Shown: positions 18,005 through 23,906 of the stretch, piece by piece
Layout of the letters: every line of letters starts with the position of its first letter
Position numbering within the stretch: the first letter of the stretch is position 1
Assembly: GCA_003427395.1 (NCBI GenBank)
Contig: BFEA01000235.1
Span: forward strand, 697,675 to 721,580
Reading direction: 5' to 3'
DNA: 23,906 bases
Source: Chara braunii
Taxonomy: Eukaryota; Streptophyta; Charophyceae; Charales; Characeae
Translations under genes and position numbers: made by a program
Notes under the pieces: generated by a model
The model's database searches: none
Told to the model about the DNA's origin: nothing
Seen by the model: the letters and a program-made list of their open reading frames with translations, nothing else

Positions 18005-18475
18005 TGGGGGTCCGCACTACTGCTGGGGGTGGCTGGGATCAAGGCTTCGCGCTTGTCCCTGTCCAGCCTCAGTATCTAGAACCATGGCATATACACATAC
18101 ATGACTGGGGGTAGGCTGGGGTTTTCAAGGCTTCGCGCTTGTCTTTGCCTGGCCTCGGTATCAAGAACTATGGATAACACACAGATAGCACGTACACACA
18201 TGACTTGGGCTGGCTGGGGCTCAAGGCTTTGCACTTGGCCCTGTCCAGCCTCAGTATCTGACATCTGTAGAAAGGAGAAACATGCCAGGACACATATATA
18301 GTATACACATGCCAGAATGGGGGTTGGTAGGAGAAGCAGACATAATACTAGAGCCTGGCGCCCGATGTACCCGAGTAACGTGGCTTGCTTGACTGTGCCT
18401 CAACTGGGGCTGGGAGGGGCTCAAGGCTTCGCGNTTGGTCCAGCCTAGCCCNGGTGCCTAGAACTACTGTCTGGT
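18005..18475 (+). repeat. ~98-bp tandem repeats (4 clear units, 1 degenerate)
   Basis: GGCTGGG..TCAAGGCTTCGCGCTTG units start at 18031, 18114, 18212 and 18408. Each is followed by a CC.GCCTC.GTATC..GA segment and ACAC/ACATG words. The 196-bp gap between the last two is twice 98. Its middle holds a decayed unit edge (GTATACACATGCCAGAATGG, 18301-18320), so five units are likely. They may be the body of the SINE that interrupts the LINE. N bases at 18434 and 18452 fall in the last unit. Confidence 0.75.
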
Positions 18476-18688
18476 CNAAGTCGCCCTCTGAAATACCATG
18501 GTGATAGTCCTGNNTAGTNATACTGAGGTAGGATGGTAGGGATAGGGGTGCGCTAGGAGAATTGCCGNGAGGATGGGTAAGGAGGTGGTCTTACGGTGAA
18601 TAAGAGAATGTCAGGACAGCCAATAGCTGTGTCGGCAACCCCGTGTGTCCGGAGTCCGGTCTCTACAACAACCAGGGCTTTTTATGAG

Positions 18689-18738
18689 AAAAAAAAAAGA
18701 AAAAGAAAAAAAAAAGAAAAAAAAAAAGAAAAGAAAGG
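18689..18738 (+). repeat. A-rich tract with G interruptions
   Basis: Fifty bases of A with scattered single G. Its position before another tRNA-like head suggests a retroposon tail on the plus strand. Confidence 0.8.
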
Positions 18739-18741
18739 GAG

Positions 18742-18802
18742 GACATGGTGGGAAGAGTACTAGGCCCCGAACTGGGGGGTGGTATGAGGTTGGAGTCTTG
18801 GA
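18742..18802 (+). mobile_element. Third tRNA-like SINE head
   Basis: ATGGTGGGAAGAGTACTAGG could be an A-box/D-arm. GCCCCGAACTGGGGGG resembles an anticodon arm. AGGTTGGAGTCTT occupies the B-box place but lacks the CGA core. It lies directly downstream of the A-rich tract and directly upstream of the resumed LINE. This is a weaker case than the two heads at 17547 and 17853. Confidence 0.35.
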
Positions 18803-19769
18803 GATATGGAGTACCAGATCGACAGCAAACGGCAACAAGCTGCTACTTCCTGCGGGAGAAAAACCATTGACACAACAGTGGGCTTAAAGGAGGCCAGGGT
18901 CTGGGACAATGGGGACATAAAGAAACCCAGCTTCTTTGCCCTCAAAACGCCCGCCGAAAGTTTTGTGGTTGAACCCCTCATATTTGGCTGGAGGAACCTC
19001 AGGAACGCAAAAGACACCCCCTTGTGTCAATACAAGACAAAAGGTGGGAGTGATCATCCAATGTCGAAAGGTGAAAAAACAGCCAAATGTTTTGGTGACT
19101 CAGAGGTTCACCCAGCTGATGGGCACAAACGCCCCTGCGCCAGACTTCTTATCAATGTGGAAAGCATTGAAGAAACTACCGTCTCAAAGACACACTGGTC
19201 TGCTATGGCTACAAGCGCTTCAAGTGACGGCCTCAGCAGTCCGGTTGGAATCCAAGGGCATGGCCCTAGACACGCAGTGTAGAAGATGTGAGTGGGGCTG
19301 GGAATCTACAGCACATATATGGGTGCACTGCCCTCTGTCAGATGAACTGTGGCAGTGGTGGACCACACACTGGGAAAGAGTAGTGGGGAAGGAGTGGCCA
19401 TAGGACGACAACTGGATATTGTACGGATTCTACGGAACAACCAAGGGAAACGGCAACCTAACAGAAGGATGGGGGTATGAAGCTTTGGTGTGTAAGGGAG
19501 CAGTGATGTGCAGCATTTGGAAAAGCAGAAATGCAAAGGTCTTCAGAGGAGAGACCCTCTCCACACACAAACAGATAGCACTGGCAAAAGAGCAAATTCG
19601 CCTATCCATCGTGGCAGACTGGTGTAAAGTCAGAAGCCGGCATGGGAAGAAACGAAAATGGTTTCTTAATACATGGACCAGGAAGAATGCATTGGCGACA
19701 GTTGGAGGAGATGGCAGGTTAAAGTTCTCTCGATGGCTTCTTCCAGAGAACAGTCAGATTCAGAACTAG
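18803..19769 (+). pseudogene. LINE ORF2 C-terminus with CCHC zinc knuckle (broken)
   Basis: From about 18803 one frame gives KTIDTTVGLKEARVWDNGD and LIFGWRNLRNAKDTP. After a frameshift near 19040 a second frame gives VLVTQRFTQLMG, FLSMWKALKKLPSQRHTGLL and WLQALQ, then a zinc knuckle of form C-x2-C-x8-H-x4-C (Cys codons at 19278, 19287 and 19329; His at 19314), then CPLSDELWQWWTTHWERVVG. A TAG at 19401-19403 interrupts. The same frame continues through WILYGFYG, GWGYEALVCKGAVMCSIWKS and RLSIVADW to the stop after 19769. The zf-RVT-like knuckle followed by a W-rich segment is the standard LINE ORF2 C-terminus. It is inactive. It is best read as the continuation of 17290-17546. Confidence 0.8.
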
Positions 19770-20043
19770 CTGTCGAAGATAGGTAGCAGTTACGGACTCA
19801 GAGTACCATCTGTTTTGCCTAAGCTTTTACTGAGCTTCAAGTGCTTATTTTTTAGAAGTTCATTGTCTCCCTGATAAAGAGGGAGTATATGGGACACTGG
19901 ACCCAGTTTCCAGTCTTTTAGTCGAAGCTGGGTAATGGCCCCAGCATGTAAATCCGGGTCGAATTGTGTGGTCCCCGGCCTCAAAGATCACGGTTTTTTG
20001 CAGTTAAAGTGACAAGTTCTCAAAAAAAAAAAAAAAAAAAAAA
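19770..20043 (+). mobile_element. LINE 3'UTR, stem-loops and poly(A) tail
   Basis: After the ORF2 stop about 250 bases lead to a 22-A run (20022-20043), which closes the LINE. Near the end are ACTGGA-CCCAGTT-TCCAGT (19896-19914) and GCTGGG-TAATGGC-CCCAGC (19927-19945), homologous to the stem-loops of the nested element at 17143-17222. The word GGTGACAA at 20052-20059 also occurs at the 5' junction (16245-16252). It is a weak candidate for an 8-bp target duplication of the whole LINE. Confidence 0.75.
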
Positions 20044-20257
20044 GAGAATAGTGGTGACAACTAGAAAGTGCAATAGATAATCATGACTAATAATCCTCTG
20101 GGATAATAATAATCCTATGGAACAATCCCATTAAACAACAATAATAATGGCTGTCAAGAACCTCAGGCTGGTCACGTGTGGATACATCTCAAGACTGACT
20201 TTTTGCAGAAATAAGGAAGGAAAAAAAGATGGAGCAGTGACAATGGCTCTTCCAGCC
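20044..20257. other. No gene; AATAAT-rich patch
   Basis: ATAATAAT and ACAATAATAATGG words at 20100-20150 give a weakly repetitive AT-rich patch. Nothing else was recognised. Confidence 0.5.
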
Positions 20258-20443
20258 TTAAACCGCTAGTACACAGCCCCAGACTTGCAGTCCAAAACTT
20301 GTCACCACAAGAAAACGAGGCCAAAACGTCAAACGCTGGGCCTGTCGTTGAAAAATTGGATCGGCGGTCACGTTTTTGTTTCGCGCTTCCAGAATTTGAG
20401 GTGTCAGGCCCGCGGCCCAGGTACCCATCCACTGGTGGTTTAA
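20258..20443. mobile_element. TTAA-flanked MITE, copy 2
   Basis: TTAA at 20258-20261 and 20440-20443 bracket 178 bp. The ends are ACCGCTAGTAC on the left and, read inverted, ACCACCAGTGG on the right. It has no coding capacity beyond incidental short frames. The end motif matches copies 1, 3 and 4. Confidence 0.65.
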
Positions 20444-20814
20444 TGGCAAGACGGAAAAAGAGGCTAAATGAACACTCTCGTAGGACTAGTTTGTCCCGCT
20501 GGGCCCATTGGTCCACTTGGTACAGTCGGCCATGGACAAGCCAGTTGGTCCAGATTGTCCAGTTCTTGCTCCCACTATTACGGTGTCTCCAATCTATTTG
20601 TTGTGAAGCTGCACCTGCTAGAAAACGGGTCCAGCATTCGCCGCATAACTCCCCTGATTCATGAGCATTAAATCATGCTGAAACCTGGCTGCAGGCTACT
20701 GCCCCCTGCCTCAGCAGTCCACCTTCAGCCCTTCCATCCCTATGACTACGCTCGTGATGTCTTCATTTGTCCCTGATGTGCCTTCCCATATGTCAACTTG
20801 CATACAGAGACACC
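20444..20814. other. No recognisable gene
   Basis: Frames of up to 121 codons overlap here but contain no recognisable domain. TTGGTCCA/TTGGTACAG words near 20508-20550 are mildly repetitive. Confidence 0.45.
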
Positions 20815-20890
20815 GGGATGGTGCGTGGCTTGGAGCACGAGGCACTGGGCTTGAGAGCCCAGTAGGACCTCTGCCAGCCTGAGAAGGGGT
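20815..20890 (+). mobile_element. tRNA-Ser(UGA)-like 5' two-thirds, T-arm missing
   Basis: GCGTGGCTTGGAGCACGAGGC resembles the D-arm of a class II (Ser/Leu) tRNA. CTGGG-CTTGAGA-GCCCAG forms a 5- to 6-bp anticodon stem whose 7-nt loop reads UGA at the anticodon place (the flanking A and T extend the pairing). AGGACCTCTGCC could be a variable arm. No B-box follows (GGTAAGATCT stands in its place). It is therefore a tRNA pseudogene or SINE head rather than an active gene. Confidence 0.4.
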
Positions 20891-20973
20891 AAGATCTACG
20901 GCACCTTGTTTGTCCGGTCACCTTCATTGATTCATTCACTTGGATTCATTTATTAGGCTTCTGCTCCACCGGC

Positions 20974-21181
20974 TTAAACCGCCACTATCTCCGAGGATCT
21001 TTTTGCTGAGGCAGAAAAGAACTGTGTGCCAAGGTTTGCCGTAGCGTCAGTGTGGTGTTTTGTTTTCTCTTTTGGCTGGCCCCACCAGCCATTGCGGTCC
21101 GGTAACACTGTTCATCCGAAGAAGCCGGGATGTTACATTTTTTATTCTCAATGTTGCCTGGGAAAGGTAGCGATGGTTTAA
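20974..21181. mobile_element. TTAA-flanked MITE, copy 3 (left of adjacent pair)
   Basis: TTAA at 20974-20977 and 21178-21181 bracket 200 bp. The left end is ACCGCCACTATCTCC. The right end, inverted, is ACCATCGCTACCTTTCC. It is non-coding. The right-hand TTAA is also the left-hand TTAA of the next element. Confidence 0.6.
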
Positions 21182-21334
21182 ACCACCAGTACTTGGCCCA
21201 ACTATCGGACGCGGAAAACAATAGAGTAGAAACGTTTCTAGTCGGATGACTTTGGGTGCTGCTGTAGTGCCCGCACGTTTCCTGAGATCGTGGCTTGCAT
21301 ACGGGCACAACTTCAGGAAGTACTGGTGGTTTGA
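21178..21334. mobile_element. TTAA-flanked MITE, copy 4 (right of adjacent pair)
   Basis: The element at 21182-21330 (149 bp) has 13-bp perfect inverted ends, ACCACCAGTACTT. It is flanked by TTAA (21178-21181) and TTGA (21331-21334), the latter one substitution from TTAA. It has the best-preserved termini in the family and no coding capacity. Confidence 0.75.
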
Positions 21335-21346
21335 GTTAGAGGCTGA

Positions 21347-21740
21347 TCTGGTGGAGCACAATGTGGGATCAGGTACTTAGAGAAATTCTTCGAAGTGTTC
21401 GGTGCTCCTCTGCCTCAGCACTCATTTTTTCCAGCAAGGTGGATGGGGAAATGTAGTTCGTTCTGGTGGAGCACAATGCTCACCGAAATCAGTGCTCGTT
21501 GGATTGGGAGTAGACCGACCCGAACTCTCCAGCCAATTTCTTCTTGTCCGGGTCCTTTGCAGCAGTGGCCAAACTCAGCCATCGGATCCAGTAGTGCCCC
21601 TGAGACGACGGCGTTGGCTCAGCAATTTTTGGTAAGGATCACAAGATTTGTGGGCTGTGGAGCCTCACAGATTATTACGAACTCTGCGCCGCACCTACAG
21701 TTGGGGAAATTCCCCAGTGAGTTGGTGGAGCACAAGCCTT
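21347..21740 (+). repeat. TCTGGTGGAGCACAATG repeated words
   Basis: The 17-mer TCTGGTGGAGCACAATG occurs at 21347-21363 and 21462-21478. A shorter version (GTTGGTGGAGCACAAG) lies at about 21720. The intervening sequence is not clearly repeated. No gene was recognised in this stretch. Confidence 0.6.
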
Positions 21741-22180
21741 ATTCATTCTTTCACTCTTTTCTCTCTGTCATTCGTTCCTTCCCTCCTCCCTTCCTCCTTC
21801 TGGTCTTAGCTCGTTCATGTGATAGTTCCTTTGCTTGTTCACGTTCTCCATCAGCTCATTGATTGTTTCCCTTGTTCATTCACGTCTCCTTTCGTCCTGT
21901 CCTTTATTCTTTCTTCTTTTTTTTTTTTTTCCTTTTTTTTTCCAGCGTCCCATCCACGTTCCATTTTCCAAAATACCTTAGAGCTCTCCTACCTCTCAAC
22001 AGAAGTTAAGCTATCTCAGCAATATTTAGCAAAACAATCAAACGCCTTCCGTGTGAGCATTCTGCGCGACCATCCTGTCGACTGAGACGTTGACACTTTT
22101 AGGGTCAAAGTTCTTCCCTTAGCACTGCCCGATAGGTGTAAACACCTGACTCTTCCTCTTGTTTTTATTTGGGAGAGGAA
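21741..22180. other. Pyrimidine-rich and T-rich tract; no gene
   Basis: TTC/CTTCC-rich sequence at 21740-21900 leads to T runs at 21917-21941. No gene was recognised to 22180. Confidence 0.6.
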
Positions 22181-22425
22181 GGGGGGGGGGGGGCGCGGTC
22201 GGGAAGGGGGGGGGGGNGGCCACAATTTGCAATATTGTCAATGATTGGGCAGATCCTCGTTTGGAGCAATATCCTTGAATGATGTTTATTGTGATCCTTT
22301 TGGCGGCAGGTAATGTGCGACATTATCAACGATTGGCCAGCACCAATGCCATCAACTGATTTCATACCGTTCAATCTTTTTTTTTTTTTTTTTTTTTCGG
22401 GGGGGGGGGGGGGGGGGAGGGGGGG
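22181..22425. repeat. Poly(G) and poly(T)-poly(G) homopolymer runs
   Basis: G runs lie at 22181-22193 and 22206-22218 (an N at 22217), T20 at 22378-22397, then G19 at 22399-22417 and more G to 22425. Such runs are error-prone in sequencing. Their lengths should not be trusted. Confidence 0.9.
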
Positions 22426-22435
22426 AACTACGTGG

Positions 22436-22882
22436 GAGTCACAAATATGAGTTATAGTTGCACTATGGGCCAAGATACAGTTCCGAATTGCAATTCAGGC
22501 AATGTATACAAGCCAACTTTCTGGCCAGGTAGGGTGCCCGAAGTGCAATTGCAAACTGTATCTTGCGCCATAGTGCAATTATAACTCCTTTTTGTGACTC
22601 TACTGAAGTTATAATTGCACTATGGGCCAAGATACAGTTCCGAATTGCAATTCAGGCAATGTATACAACCCAACTTTCTGGCCAGGTAGGGTGCCTGAAG
22701 TGCAATTGCAAACTGTATCTAGCCCCATAATGCAATTATAACTCCTTTTTGTGACTCTACTGAAGTTACCCCTTTGTAGACAACCCAACTTTCTGGCCAA
22801 GGAGGGTGCCCGAAGTGCAATTGCAAACTGTATTTAGCCCCATAGTGCAATTATAACTCCTTTTTGTGACTCTACTGAAGTT
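22436..22882. mobile_element. Tandem array of a foldback MITE-like element (2.6 units)
   Basis: Unit 1 has inverted arms GTTATAGTTGCACTATGG at 22451 and CCATAGTGCAATTATAAC ending at 22585. Pairing extends inward through CAAGATACAGTT / AACTGTATCTTG and AATTGCA, and outward to GAGTCACAAA (22436) / TTTGTGACTC (ending 22600). Total arm length is about 50 bp and the element is about 165 bp. Unit 2 (22608-22742) repeats at a 157-bp offset with near identity. Unit 3 keeps only the right half (from about 22772 to 22857) followed by the same TGTGACTCTACTGAAGTTA tail. It is non-coding. The superfamily was not determined. Confidence 0.85.
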
Positions 22883-23005
22883 ACCCCTTTTTTTTTTTAC
22901 AATTGGGCCTGCCCCCTTACGAGACCCCACCCACCCCTCTTTCGTCGATTCTCCCTTGCGCACCCCCACTCCCTCAGAATCCTACCTCAGTGTCTACCAC
23001 TCAGG

Positions 23006-23045
23006 CACAGTCTTTTGGTTCCGTTCACAGTCTTTTGGTTCCGTT
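23006..23045 (+). repeat. Perfect 20-bp head-to-tail duplication
   Basis: CACAGTCTTTTGGTTCCGTT occurs twice with no spacer. The surrounding 22883-23460 shows no other feature that I recognise. Confidence 0.9.
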
Positions 23046-23460
23046 CTGTTCGAAGTTTTCGTTTTTCCCTGTTTTGTCAGCCCAAGTTGTGATCAAAGTG
23101 CTCTGCGTTCTGCAATTGCATCTCCCTCTCTGAGAGTATACTCACACTAGGCCCTTGATCTGGCTGCTGAATTCGCACGAGCTGTAAATCAAGCACTGGC
23201 TTTGGACTTCATTGCGCCCATAAATTGTCTCCACCCAATCCATCAACGTTATCTAGTCTTTCCCTTATAACTTCTCCCTCTATATCCGTTGCCATTCCTG
23301 TGCATCTCAGTCGACTCTCCCGTTGAGAACATTCCTGCGCAGTATGCCACATAGGATAGTAAGCAGGTCTGTACCTTAGAACAATCAATGTGAATGGCCT
23401 GGCATCTTTCAACCAGGACAAAACGCAGGCACTTTGGGATCTCCTCCTCTCTGTGTGCGT

Positions 23461-23539
23461 GTTTCATTTTGAAAACACCGGGAATAAATCTTCCCTCTGT
23501 CCGCGGGAAGATTCATTCCCCTTGTTTTCAAAACCAAAC
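23461..23539. mobile_element. ~77-bp near-perfect palindrome, copy 1
   Basis: GTTTCATTTTGAAAACACCG at one end pairs with the inverse of GTTTTCAAAACCAAAC at the other. The arms continue through GGGAAT.AATCTTCCC / GGGAAGATTCATTCCC to a small off-centre CTCTGTCCGC loop. It is followed directly by GATA/GA microsatellite. Confidence 0.85.
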
Positions 23540-23543
23540 GCGC

Positions 23544-23545
23544 AG

Positions 23546-23580
<35 letters not shown>

Positions 23581-23596
23581 GATAGAGATAGAGATA

Positions 23597-23657
<61 letters not shown>
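23544..23657. repeat. (GATA)n-(GAGATA)n-(GA)n compound microsatellite
   Basis: GATA units pass into GAGATA units near 23580 and then a pure GA run from about 23609 to 23657. It separates palindrome copies 1 and 2. Confidence 0.97.
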
Positions 23658-23658
<1 letters not shown>

Positions 23659-23720
23659 AACGAGAATGAATCTTCCCACTGCCCGCGAGAAGATTCATTC
23701 ACCTTGTTTTCAAAATGAAA
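23658..23720. mobile_element. ~77-bp palindrome, copy 2 (left arm truncated)
   Basis: The copy begins within the left arm (CAACGAGAATGAATCTTCCC), immediately after the GA run, and keeps the whole right arm to CAAAATGAAA. The outer ~14 bases of the left arm (TTTCATTTTGAAAA) appear replaced by microsatellite. Confidence 0.8.
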
Positions 23721-23728
23721 TACTGCAC

Positions 23729-23805
23729 GTTTCGTTTTGAAAACAACGGGAATGAATCTTCCCGCGGACAGAGGGAAGATTCATTCCCGCTTTTCAAAAT
23801 GAAAC
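23729..23805. mobile_element. ~77-bp palindrome, copy 3 (inverted centre)
   Basis: The arms match copy 1, but the centre reads CTTCCCGCGGACAGAGGGAAG. This is the exact reverse complement of the copy 1 centre CTTCCCTCTGTCCGCGGGAAG, so this copy lies in the opposite orientation. Immediately after it comes a GA run. Confidence 0.85.

Positions 23806-23857
<52 letters not shown>
23806..23857. repeat. (GA)n microsatellite
   Basis: A pure GA run of about 50 bp starts directly at the end of palindrome copy 3. The final 49 bases of the window show no feature except a CTCTCTC at the very end. Confidence 0.97.
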
Positions 23858-23859
<2 letters not shown>

Positions 23860-23906
23860 CTGGCGCGTTCGCCGGGCAGTGGCGCTGCAAATGCGTCGTC
23901 TCTCTC

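Noticed and set aside
16245-20059. GGTGACAA as the target-site duplication of the whole LINE
   Set aside because: Only 8 bp, and the right copy is 8 bases beyond the poly(A). A chance match is too likely, so I record it only as a weak hint.

Overview
This window looks like intergenic, repeat-dominated nuclear DNA from a eukaryote. I found no intact protein-coding gene, no operon-like layout, no ribosomal RNA and no convincing complete tRNA gene. The evidence for a eukaryotic source is direct: very long (CT)n, (GA)n, (GATA)n and (GT)n microsatellites, a ~172-bp satellite array, several minisatellites, tRNA-derived SINE-like heads with A and B boxes, poly(A)-tailed LINE remains, a Ty3/gypsy pol fragment, and foldback/MITE elements. 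A streptophyte with a large, repeat-rich genome (a plant, or a charophyte alga such as Chara) fits the style of the LINE C-terminus, but that assignment is inference only.

Layout. 1-2724: microsatellites, a 142-bp-period duplication, two oppositely oriented tRNA-like SINE heads, a 21-bp minisatellite that stays open as a heptapeptide repeat, and a (CT)n-(GT)n tract. 2725-5490: mostly featureless, except for a decayed Ty3/gypsy RT/RNase H junction (4005-4297) and a TTAA-flanked MITE (4626-4825). 5492-7922: two diverged ~1.24-kb units in tandem, rich in short hairpins. 8957-12547: a polypyrimidine tract, a 172-bp satellite array built of 81+92-bp half-units (9195-10520), a 30-bp minisatellite, a promoter-like island, a 53-bp minisatellite (~11690-12310) and a second long (CT)n. 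12548-16239: little that I recognise beyond two short local duplications.

16240-20043 is the most informative part. It appears to be the 3' half of one LINE ORF2 and tail, broken by nested insertions. A 667-bp oligo(A)-ended element (16608-17274) is flanked by a perfect 15-bp target-site duplication, and removing it rejoins the LINE reading frame. A cluster of tRNA-like SINE heads and ~98-bp repeats (17547-18802) interrupts the LINE again. The LINE then resumes with its CCHC zinc-knuckle region, a 3'UTR and a 22-base poly(A). The LINE tail and the tail of the inserted element share two small stem-loops with compensatory base changes.

20044-23906 holds three more TTAA-flanked MITE-like elements, two of them sharing a single TTAA. 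It also holds a tRNA-Ser-like half, a tandem array of a long-armed foldback element, and three copies of a ~77-bp near-perfect palindrome embedded in GATA/GA microsatellite.

Nothing here acts as a pathway. The logic is layered transposition and tandem amplification. Isolated N bases inside both (CT)n arrays, in a poly(G) run and at 18434-18568 mark places where the assembly is uncertain.
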